Assembly (NCBI RefSeq): GCF_021155775.2
Contig: NC_060236.1
Span: 2,719,001-2,783,000, forward strand
DNA: 64,000 nucleotides
Source: Neodiprion pinetum
Lineage: Eukaryota > Arthropoda > Insecta > Hymenoptera > Diprionidae
Direction of reading: 5' to 3'
The notes under the pieces are model-generated. The model was not told where the DNA came from. It made no database searches and saw only the letters and a program-made list of their open reading frames with translations. The position numbers were made by a program, and so were the translations under genes. Within the stretch, counting starts at the first letter, position 1, and each line of letters opens with the position of its first letter. Positions 48,061-59,371 of the stretch are shown here, piece by piece.

Positions 48061-51000
48061 CGCTGACTAATTCGACCCCCAGAAACTCAAAAAACGCAGC
48101 GAAAAGGGCGTGGGACCAACAGCAGAGGGATGGCGACGGAAAGATCTCCAGCTGAAAAATGTGAAAAACACAGGTTCTGGTTTTATCGCTGTAGCTTTTG
48201 ATCCGTTGCTCGCAGCGAATTGGAACTGCGCCCAATCGATTTCTCTCGCAAAATTACGTCTGAATAGTGTCACAAAGAATTTAATCCAGCACTTTTCAAA
48301 ATCACGAAATTTTTCGTAAAAAATGCAAAGGGGTTAGCCTTACTTTTTTCCTCATTTTTCGATCGAAAAATTTGAGGTCTCGGATTCGATTTGTACAACC
48401 CTTTCCCGACTAATTGGACCCTCAGGAACTCAGAAAACGCAGCAAAATGAGCGTAGGACCAACAGGAGAGAAACGGCGAGCAAAAATGCACCTGCTGAAA
48501 AATGTCGAAAACACAGGTTCACGTTTTTCGGCTGTATCTTTTGATGCGTTGATCGCAGCGTATTGGGACTGCGCCCAATCGATTTCTCTCGCAAAATTAC
48601 GTCCGAATGGTGCCACAATTAATTTATCCCCGCACTTTTCAAAATCGCGAAAATTTTCGCAAAAAATGCAAAGGGGTTAGCCTTACTTTTTTCCTCATTT
48701 TTCGACTGAAAATTTGAGGTCTCAGATTTGATTTGTACAACCCTTTCCCGACTAATTGGACCCTCAGGAACTCAGAAAACGCAGCGAAATAAGCGTAGGA
48801 CCAACAGGAGAGAAACGGCGAGCAAAAATGCACCTGCTGAAAAATGTCGACAACACAGGTTCACGTTTTTCGGCTGTATCTTTTGATGCGTTGATCGCAG
48901 CGTATTGGGACTGCGCCCAATCGATTTCTCTCGCAAAATTACGTCCGAATGGTGCCACAATTAATTTATCCCCGCACTTTTCAAAATCGCGAAAATTTTC
49001 GCAAAAAATGCAAAGGGGTTAGCCTTACTTTTTTCCTCATTTTTCGACTGAAAATTTGAGGTCTCAGATTTGATTTGTACAACCCTTTCCCGACTAATTG
49101 GACCCTCAGGAACTCAGAAAACGCAGCGAAATAAGCGTAGGACCAACAGGAGAGAAACGGCGAGCAAAAATGCACCTGCTGAAAAATGTCGACAACACAG
49201 GTTCACGTTTTTCGGCTGTATCTTTTGATGCGTTGATCGCAGCGTATTGGGACTGCGCCCAATCGATTTCTCTCGCAAAATTACGTCCGAGTAGTGCCAC
49301 AATTAATTTATTCCAGCACTTTTCAAAATCGCGAAAATTTTCGCAAAAAATGCAAAGGGGTTAGCCTTACTTTTTCTTCATTTTTCGACCAAAAATTTTA
49401 GGTCTCAGATTTGATTTGTACAACCCTTTCCCGACTGATTGGACCCTCAGGAACTCAGAAAACGCAGCGAAATGAGCGTAGGACCAACAGGAGAGAAACG
49501 GCGAGCAAAAATGCAGCTGCTGAAAAATGTCGAAAACACAGGTTCACGTTTTTCGGCTGTAACTTTCGATGCGTTGATCGCGGCGTATTGGGATTGCGCC
49601 CAATCGATTTTTCTCGCAAAATAACGTCCGAATAGTGCCACAATTAATTTATTCCAGCACTTTTCAAAATCGCGAAAATTTTCGCAAAAAATGCAAAGGG
49701 GTTAGCCTTACTTTTTCTTCATTTTTCGACCAAAAATTTCAGGTCTCAGATTTGATTTGTACGACCCGCTCCCGACTAATTGGACCCTCAGGAACTCAGA
49801 AAACGCAGCGAAATGAGCGTAGGACCAACAGGAGAGAAACGGCGAGCAAAAATGCACCTGCTGAAAAATGTCGAAAACACAGGTTCACGTTTTTCGGCTG
49901 TATCTTTTGATGCGTTGATCGCAGCGTATTGGGACTGCGCCCAATCGATTTCTCTCGCGAAATTACGTCCGAATAGTGCCACAATTAATTTATCCCCGCA
50001 CTTTTCAAAATCGCGAAAATTTTCGCAAAAAATGCAAAGGGGTTAGCCTTACTTTTTTCCTCATTTTTCGACTGAAAATTTGAGGTCTCAGATTTGATTT
50101 GTACAACCCTTTCCCGACTAATTGTACCCTCAGGAACTCAGAAAACGCAGCGAAATAAGCGTAGGACCAACAGGAGAGAAACGGCGAGCAAAAATGCACC
50201 TGCTGAAAAATGTCGACAACACAGGTTCACGTTTTTCGGCTGTATCTTTTGATGCGTTGATCGCAGCGTATTGGGACTGCGCCCAATCGATTTCTCTCGC
50301 GAAATTACGTCCGAGTAGTGCCACAATTAATTTATTCCAGCACTTTTCAAAATCGCGAAAATTTTCGCAAAAAATGCAAAGGGGTTAGCCTTACTTTTTC
50401 TTCATTTTTCGACCAAAAATTTTAGGTCTCAGATTTGATTCGTACAACCCTTTCCCGACTGATTGGACCCTCAGGAACTCAGAAAACGCAGCGAAATGAG
50501 CGTAGGACCAACAGGAGAGAAACGGCGAGCAAAAATGCACCTGCTGAAAAACGTCGAAAACACAGGTTCACGTTTTTCGGCTGCAACTTTTGATGCGTTG
50601 ATCGCAGCGTATTGGGACTGCGCCCAATCGATTTCTCTCGCGAAATTACGTCCGAGTAGTGCCACAATTAATTTATTCCAGCACTTTTCAAAATCGCGAA
50701 AATTTTCGCAAAAAATGCAAAGGGGTTAGCCTTACTTTTTTCCTCATTTTTCGATCGAAAAATTTGAGGTCTCGGATTCGATTTGTACAACCCTTTCCCG
50801 ACTAATTGGACCCTCAGGAACTCAGAAAACGCAGCAAAATGAGCGTAGGACCAACAGGAGAGAAACGGCGAGCAAAAATGCACCTGCTGAAAAATGTCGA
50901 AAACACAGGTTCACGTTTTTCGGCTGTATCTTTTGATGCGTTGATCGCAGCTTATTGGGACTGCGCCCAATCGATTTCTCTCGCAAAATTACGTCCGAAT

Positions 51001-54000
51001 GGTGCCACAATTAATTTATCCCCGCACTTTTCAAAATCGCGAAAATTTTCGCAAAAAATGCAAAGGGGTTAGCCTTACTTTTTTCCTCATTTTTCGACTG
51101 AAAATTTGAGGTCTCAGATTTGATTTGTACAACCCTTTCCCGACTAATTGGACCCTCAGGAACTCAGAAAACGCAGCGAAATAAGCGTAGGACCAACAGG
51201 AGAGAAACGGCGAGCAAAAATGCACCTGCTGAAAAATGTCGACAACACAGGTTCACGTTTTTCGGCTGTATCTTTTGATGCGTTGATCGCAGCGTATTGG
51301 GACTGCGCCCAATCGATTTCTCTCGCAAAATTACGTCCGAATGGTGCCACAATTAATTTATCCCCGCACTTTTCAAAATCGCGAAAATTTTCGCAAAAAA
51401 TGCAAAGGGGTTAGCCTTACTTTTTTCCTCATTTTTCGACTGAAAATTTGAGGTCTCAGATTTGATTTGTACAACCCTTTCCCGACTAATTGGACCCTCA
51501 GGAACTCAGAAAACGCAGCGAAATAAGCGTAGGACCAACAGGAGAGAAACGGCGAGCAAAAATGCACCTGCTGAAAAATGTCGACAACACAGGTTCACGT
51601 TTTTCGGCTGTATCTTTTGATGCGTTGATCGCAGCGTATTGGGACTGCGCCCAATCGATTTCTCTCGCAAAATTACGTCCGAGTAGTGCCACAATTAATT
51701 TATTCCAGCACTTTTCAAAATCGCGAAAATTTTCGCAAAAAATGCAAAGGGGTTAGCCTTACTTTTTCTTCATTTTTCGACCAAAAATTTTAGGTCTCAG
51801 ATTTGATTTGTACAACCCTTTCCCGACTGATTGGACCCTCAGGAACTCAGAAAACGCAGCGAAATGAGCGTAGGACCAACAGGAGAGAAACGGCGAGCAA
51901 AAATGCAGCTGCTGAAAAATGTCGAAAACACAGGTTCACGTTTTTCGGCTGTAACTTTCGATGCGTTGATCGCGGCGTATTGGGATTGCGCCCAATCGAT
52001 TTTTCTCGCAAAATAACGTCCGAATAGTGCCACAATTAATTTATTCCAGCACTTTTCAAAATCGCGAAAATTTTCGCAAAAAATGCAAAGGGGTTAGCCT
52101 TACTTTTTCTTCATTTTTCGACCAAAAATTTCAGGTCTCAGATTTGATTTGTACGACCCGCTCCCGACTAATTGGACCCTCAGGAACTCAGAAAACGCAG
52201 CGAAATGAGCGTAGGACCAACAGGAGAGAAACGGCGAGCAAAAATGCACCTGCTGAAAAATGTCGAAAACACAGGTTCACGTTTTTCGGCTGTATCTTTT
52301 GATGCGTTGATCGCAGCGTATTGGGACTGCGCCCAATCGATTTCTCTCGCGAAATTACGTCCGAATAGTGCCACAATTAATTTATCCCCGCACTTTTCAA
52401 AATCGCGAAAATTTTCGCAAAAAATGCAAAGGGGTTAGCCTTACTTTTTTCCTCATTTTTCGACTGAAAATTTGAGGTCTCAGATTTGATTTGTACAACC
52501 CTTTCCCGACTAATTGCACCCTCAGGAACTCAGAAAACGCAGCGAAATAAGCGTAGGACCAACAGGAGAGAAACGGCGAGCAAAAATGCACCTGCTGAAA
52601 AATGTCGACAACACAGGTTCACGTTTTTCGGCTGTATCTTTTGATGCGTTGATCGCAGCGTATTGGGACTGCGCCCAATCGATTTCTCTCGCGAAATTAC
52701 GTCCGAGTAGTGCCACAATTAATTTATTCCAGCACTTTTCAAAATCGCGAAAATTTTCGCAAAAAATGCAAAGGGGTTAGCCTTACTTTTTCTTCATTTT
52801 TCGACCAAAAATTTTAGGTCTCAGATTTGATTCGTACAACCCTTTCCCGACTGATTGGACCCTCAGGAACTCAGAAAACGCAGCGAAATGAGCGTAGGAC
52901 CAACAGGAGAGAAACGGCGAGCAAAAATGCACCTGCTGAAAAACGTCGAAAACACAGGTTCACGTTTTTCGGCTGCAACTTTTGATGCGTTGATCGCAGC
53001 GTATTGGGACTGCGCCCAATCGATTTCTCTCGCGAAATTACGTCCGAGTAGTGCCACAATTAATTTATTCCAGCACTTTTCAAAATCGCGAAAATTTTCG
53101 CAAAAAATGCAAAGGGGTTAGCCTTACTTTTTCTTCATTTTTCGACTGAAAATTTTAGGTCTCAGATTTGATTCGTACAACCCTTTCCCGACTGATTGGA
53201 CCCTCAGGAACTCAGAAAACGCAGCGAAATGAGCGTAGGACCAACAGGAGAGAAACGGCGAGCAAAAATGCACCTGCTGAAAAACGTCGAAAACACAGGT
53301 TCACGTTTTTCGGCTGCAACTTTTGATGCGTTGATCGCAGCGTATTGGGACTGCGCCCAATCGATTTCTCTCGCAAAATTACGTCCGAATAGTGCCACAA
53401 TTAATTTATTCCAGCACTTTTCAAAATCGCGAAAATTTTCGCAAAAAATGCAAAGGGGTTAGCCTTACTTTTTCTTCATTTTTCGACCAAAAATTTTAGG
53501 TCTCAGATTTGATTCGTACAACCCTTTCCCGACTGATTGGACCCTCAGGAACTCAGAAAACGCAGCGAAATGAGCGTAGGACCAACAGGAGAGAAACGGC
53601 GAGCAAAAATGCACCTGCTGAAAAACGTCGAAAACACAGGTTCACGTTTTTCGGCTGCAACTTTTGATGCGTTGATCGCAGCGTATTGGGACTGCGCCCA
53701 ATCGATTTCTCTCGCGAAATTACGTCCGAGTAGTGCCACAATTAATTTATTCCAGCACTTTTCAAAATCGCGAAAATTTTCGCAAAAAATGCAAAGGGGT
53801 TAGCCTTACTTTTTCTTCATTTTTCGACCAAAAATTTTAGGTCTCAGATTTGATTCGTACAACCTTTTCCCGACTGATTGGACCCTCAGGAACTCAGAAA
53901 ACGCAGCGAAATGAGCGTAGGACCAACAGGAGAGAAACGGCGAGCAAAAATGCACCTGCTGAAAAACGTCGAAAACACAGGTTCACGTTTTTCGGCTGCA

Positions 54001-56890
54001 ACTTTTGATGCGTTGATCGCAGCGTATTGGGACTGCGCCCAATCGATTTCTCTCGCAAAATTACGTCCGAATAGTGCCACAATTAATTTATCCCCGCACT
54101 TTTCAAAATCGCGAAAATTTTCGCAAAAAATGCAAAGGGGTTAGCCTTACTTTTTCTTCATTTTTCGACCAAAAATTTTAGGTCTCAGATTTGATTTGTA
54201 CAACCCTTTCCCGACTAATTGGACCCTCAGGAACTCAGAAAACGCAGCGAAATGAGCGTAGGACCAACAGGAGAGAAACGGCGAGCAAAAATGCACCTGC
54301 TGAAAAATGTCGAAAACACAGGTTCACGTTTTTCGGCTGTATCTTCTGATGCGTTGATCGCAGCGTATTGGGACTGCGCCCAATCGATTTCTCTCGCGAA
54401 ATTACGTCCGAATAGTGCCACAATTAATTTATCCCCGCATTTTTCAAAATCGCGAAAATTTTCGCAAAAAATGCAAAGGGGTTAGCCTTACTTTTTCTTC
54501 ATTTTTCGACCAAAAATTTTAGGTCTCAGATTTGATTCGTACAACCCTTTCCCGACTGATTGGACCCTCAGGAACTCAGAAAACGCAGCGAAATGAGCGT
54601 AGGACCAACAGGAGAGAAACGGCGAGCAAAAATGCACCTGCTGAAAAACGTCGAAAACACAGGTTCACGTTTTTCGGCTGCAACTTTTGATGCGTTGATC
54701 GCAGCGTATTGGGACTGCGCCCAATCGATTTCTCTCGCAAAATTACGTCCGAATAGTGCCACAATTAATTTATCCCCGCACTTTTCAAAATCGCGAAAAT
54801 TTTCGCAAAAAATGCAAAGGGGTTAGCCTTACTTTTTCTTCATTTTTCGACCAAAAATTTTAGGTCTCAGATTTGATTTGTACAACCCTTTCCCGACTAA
54901 TTGGACCCTCAGGAACTCAGAAAACGCAGCGAAATGAGCGTAGGACCAACAGGAGAGAAACGGCGAGCAAAAATGCACCTGCTGAAAAATGTCGAAAACA
55001 CAGGTTCACGTTTTTCGGCTGTATCTTTTGATGCGTTGATCGCAGCGTATTGGGACTGCGCCCAATCGATTTCTCTCGCGAAATTACGTCCGAGTAGTGC
55101 CACAATTAATTTATCCCCGCACTTTTCAAAATCGCGAAAATTTTCGCAAAAAATGCAAAGGGGTTAGCCTTACTTTTTTCCTCATTTTTCGACTGAAAAT
55201 TTGAGGTCTCAGATTTGATTTGTACAACCCTTTCCCGACTAATTGTACCCTCAGGAACTCAGAAAACGCAGCGAAATAAGCGTAGGACCAACAGGAGAGA
55301 AACGGCGAGCAAAAATGCACCTGCTGAAAAATGTCGACAACACAGGTTCACGTTTTTCGGCTGTATCTTTTGATGCGTTGATCGCAGCGTATTGGGACTG
55401 CGCCCAATCGATTTCTCTCGCGAAATTACGTCCGAGTAGTGCCACAATTAATTTATTCCAGCACTTTTCAAAATCGCGAAAATTTTCGCAAAAAATGCAA
55501 AGGGGTTAGCCTTACTTTTTCTTCATTTTTCGACTGAAAATTTTAGGTCTCAGATTTGATTCGTACAACCCTTTCCCGACTGATTGGACCCTCAGGAACT
55601 CAGAAAACGCAGCGAAATGAGCGTAGGACCAACAGGAGAGAAACGGCGAGCAAAAATGCACCTGCTGAAAAACGTCGAAAACACAGGTTCACGTTTTTCG
55701 GCTGCAACTTTTGATGCGTTGATCGCAGCGTATTGGGACTGCGCCCAATCGATTTCTCTCGCAAAATTACGTCCGAATAGTGCCACAATTAATTTATCCC
55801 CGCACTTTTCAAAATCGCGAAAATTTTCGCAAAAAATGCAAAGGGGTTAGCCTTACTTTTTCTTCATTTATTGACTAAAAATTTTAGGTCTCAGATTTGA
55901 TTTGTACAACCCTTTCCCGACTAATTGGACCCTCAGGAACTCAGAAAACGCAGCGAAATGAGCGTAGGACCAACAGGAGAGAAACGGCGAGCAAAAATGC
56001 ACCTGCTGAAAAATGTCGACAACACAGGTTCACGTTTTTCGGCTGTATCTTTTGATGCGTTGATCGCAGCGTATTGGGACTGCGCCCAATCGATTTCTCT
56101 CGCGAAATTACGTCCGAGTAGTGCCACAATTAATTTATTCCAGCACTTTTCAAAATCGCGAAAATTTTCGCAAAAAATGCAAAGGGGTTAGCCTTACTTT
56201 TTTTTCATTTTTCGACCAAAAATTTTAGGTCTCAGATTTGATTCGTACAACCCTTTCCCGACTGATTGGACCCTCAGGAACTCAGAAAACGCAGCGAAAT
56301 GAGCGTAGGACCAACAGGAGAGAAACGGCGAGCAAAAATGCACCTGCTGAAAAACGTCGAAAACACAGGTTCACGTTTTTCGGCTGCAACTTTTGATGCG
56401 TTGATCGCAGCGTATTGGGACTGCGCCCAATCGATTTCTCTCGCAAAATTACGTCCGAATAGTGCCACAATTAATTTATCCCCGCACTTTTCAAAATCGC
56501 GAAAATTTTCGCAAAAAATGCAAAGGGGTTAGCCTTACTTTTTTCCTCATTTTTCGACTGAAAATTTGAGGTCTCAGATTTGATTTGTACAACCCTTTCC
56601 CGACTAATTGGACCCTCAGGAACTAAGAAAACGCAGCGAAATGAGCGTAGGACCAACAGGAGACAAACGGCGAGCAAAAATGCACCTGCTAAAAAATGTC
56701 GAAAACACAGGTTCACGTTTTTCGGCTGTAACTTTTGATGCGTTGATCGCATTGTATTGGGACTGCGCCCAATCGATTTCTCTCGCAGAATTACGTCGGA
56801 ATAGTGCACCAGAGAATTGTTCCCAGCATTATTGAAAATCGTCAGAATCCTGACCCAAAATCCAAAGGCTTTCCTCATATTTTGATATTC
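48061..56890. repeat. Satellite DNA array, ~26 units of ~342 bp, with 7-unit higher-order repeat
   Basis: Successive copies of the landmark GGACCCTCAGGAACTCAG lie 341-343 bases apart (48419, 48761, 49103 and on to 56613). The first and last units are clearly diverged; the inner ones differ by few substitutions. Each unit contains the perfect 14-bp palindrome GCGAAAATTTTCGC (or a close variant), GACTGCGCCCAATCGATTTC and TGCAAAGGGGTTAGCCTTAC. A block of seven units (about 48340-50735) recurs almost unchanged 2392 bases later (about 50733-53125). Each unit holds an open frame of ~88 codons on the plus strand and ~62-64 on the minus strand; these repeat with the DNA, have no signal or domain, and are not called genes. 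The array lies between esterase B's relic and esterase C. Confidence 0.95.
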
Positions 56891-57516
56891 GGAATTAACG
56901 AGTTTCTATCTGAGAAACGAATCAGACAACGTTGAGTGCAAAAACAAAAGCGGTGAAACCGTTGTACGACCTAAGGCTGCGGTAATTCGGCGAAATTTCA
57001 CGCTCCCGCCTGAAATTTCGATTACAGCCGAATGAATACAATCGGCCCCGAGTAGACTGTAAATTGAACCCTAAGTGTTGCAAAAAAGTATTCAGAGCAT
57101 CGTACGTCCAGCAGATCAGAATATAACGAATATAATATCCTGAAGTTCCACTTCACATTTATTTCAATCCAGCTTACATAAAACAGTTACAATACAGCAT
57201 CATATGTAATATATTGTATCTTGCAGAGGTGCGTAGCATCTGTTTGCAGGCCGCAACTTAAACTACACTTATAGCAAATTCAGATAGTAGCTATCTCATC
57301 TGACATTTTTCATATCTTCCTTCAAATAGTGTATATTGGATCTCTTATATCATATTATATAAAAATCAGTTTTCTCATATAATATTCAATCACACTTTTG
57401 CAACACCTTTTATCTTACAACTTGTTAAATTACTACACACTCAGACCCGAAGACTTGTACTAGAATTAAGGAATATTGAATACACTGACACTGAACTGAG
57501 ACTGAATCTCTGTAGC
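56891..57516. other. Right flank of the satellite array
   Basis: No gene. The part from ~57415 (CAACTTGTTAAATTACTACA, then ACTTGTACTAGAAT) resembles the left flank of the array near 47870-47940. Confidence 0.5.
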
Positions 57517-57519
57517 TAT

Positions 57520-58759
57520 CCCAGTGAACACATGACCTCCATATGACGTCATAGATAGGTCACATAGAGATCATCGACTTTTTACATAGATATGACATAA
57601 AAATGACTTTATTGATGACTCTGATATGATGTCATGTAGTATGACATCATTATGACATAGTGCTGACATAAAATTTGACTTTTATATGACGTCATGATTG
57701 TGACTTAAATATTACGTAAATATTATGTCTTATCCCTATCACATGTGTGACGTCGCATCAAAGTCATAAATTTATATATTATTTACGTAAGAAATAAATC
57801 ATACAATTACATAAATTACAAGTCATATTCTGACGTCAAAAGGATATCATAATACCGTCATATTCTTACGTAAGAAACAACTCATACTTTTACGTAAAAT
57901 TGATGTACGATGAACGTCATACTTAAGCATCAGCTTCCGGTCATTCTTTTACATACGAGTGACATAATACTAATGTCACGACGGTATAAAAAAAAACGAT
58001 CAACGATACTTTTCTATTTATGTTCTATGTTGTATCATGTATTGATTTAATAATTCATAAGTGGAATTTCATATGACATTTCTTAATTTTTACTTTTATA
58101 TTTAGTGTCCAAATTTAACTTACCGCAAATTCTCTTTAAATGCAAACATTAAATATATTTTTAACATTGAAAATATTAGGATATTGTCATAAATAAAATA
58201 TATAAACTAATTTTAAAATTAATTATTATATTGTAATAGAGGTACAGTAACAAAATAATCACTATTTATAAATGAAAAATATAAACATTTTGACTTTACA
58301 AGTTCTGTTGTAACAGTTATATTATTATAAGCATTCTTAAATACTTTTTATCACTATGACATCAGAGTTATGTCATCGAGACGTCAGGTAAGTTATAATC
58401 ATGTCAGCCAGACGTCACAATTTTGTAAGCAACTTCACATCACTATTTTACCTCAAATTTAAGTCATCTTGACGTCAGCTAAATAACAAGTACGTCAGCT
58501 GGACGTCATATTTTTGTAAGCTTCCGGTACCGACTTTACTTCTCTATGACATCAGAGTTATGTCATTTTGACGTCAGTTAAGTCATAATGATGTCAATTG
58601 GAGGTCATATTTACGTCATTTATCTTACGTAAGAATCTTACGTCAGGAAGTGGGAAATTATGAGTCATATGTGACTCATATATGACTCACATCTTACGTA
58701 AATCATGACGTGACATGACGTCATTCTGACATCAGTTTGACATAATTGTGTTCACTGGG
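57520..58759. mobile_element. 1.24-kb TIR element rich in TGACGTCA and TTACGTAA words
   Basis: The termini are inverted (CCCAGTGAACACA at the left and TGTGTTCACTGGG at the right), flanked by a 3-base duplication TAT (57517-57519 and 58760-58762). The interior is AT-rich with dozens of ATGACGTCAT, GACGTCA, GATGTCA, ACGTAAG and TGACATAA words in both orientations. Near the right end a ~90-bp subunit (ATGACATCAGAGTTATGTCA and following) occurs at 58357 and 58547, with a more diverged one between. There is no transposase frame, so it is non-autonomous. The TIR family was not recognised. Confidence 0.8.
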
Positions 58760-58774
58760 TATGAATTTGTCATT

Positions 58775-58950
58775 TTTCGACTTCACATCTTGAAAAATCC
58801 CGTGCAAATTTTACGTATTTCGGCCGTAACTTCTGATCCGTAGTTAGCATCGGGACGAAACCGCGCGCAATCGATTCTCTGGTAAAATCATGCTGATATA
58901 GTATATTAAAAAATTTATCCTAGCATTATTTGAAATCGACCAATTTCCGA
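58775..58950. repeat. Orphan, diverged satellite monomer
   Basis: This stretch matches the array monomer in order: TATTTCGGCCGTAACTTCTG, GATCCGTAG, GCGCAATCGATTCTCTGGTA, AATTTATCC, then AGCATTATTTGAAATCG. It shares GATCCGT with the first unit of the array, whereas the inner units read GATGCGT. It is separated from the array by the TIR element and flanking DNA. Confidence 0.7.
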
Positions 58951-59282
58951 TGGAATGAACCAATACATGAATTATACCAAACGCATACATTCATTCGTTT
59001 CTTAAAATCATTCTCTGGGCGTCTCTTTCTCTATCCACAATTTTATCTTTCAATTCGATCTTGTAATTTCATTGTGCTGAACCATGCTGTAGGATGATCG
59101 GTGATTGTCATTGTCAGGAGAAGCGTGTAACATTATTTCCCAGCCTCAAGAATTAGAGTATTTGGTCACCCTGCCATTCGAATTCCACCTGAAACAATTT
59201 TAAACGGCTGAATTATTATACTAACGCAAATAATTTTGACCCACTTGCACACTTTTAGACTCACAACTGTGCTTCGCTCGAG

Positions 59283-59290
59283 TATATAAA
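59283..59290 (+). promoter_or_regulatory. TATA box of esterase C
   Basis: TATATAAA lies 82 bases upstream of the ATG at 59372, in a context that fits a start of transcription around 59310 and a short leader. Confidence 0.6.
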
Positions 59291-59371
59291 CAAGACACAG
59301 TTTTTAGGAATGTAAACCCGACTCCGTGCCATTGCACAATTACTTTTCGCGGAACGATTCGGGTTTTGACG

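Noticed and set aside
48414..56835. Dozens of near-identical 62-91-residue open frames on both strands
   Set aside because: They repeat with the satellite unit, overlap on both strands, lack any domain or signal, and are best explained by homogenised non-coding DNA.
48061..56890. CRISPR-like or gene-family array
   Set aside because: The whole 342-bp unit is repeated without unique spacers, and the genome is an animal's; it is a tandem satellite.
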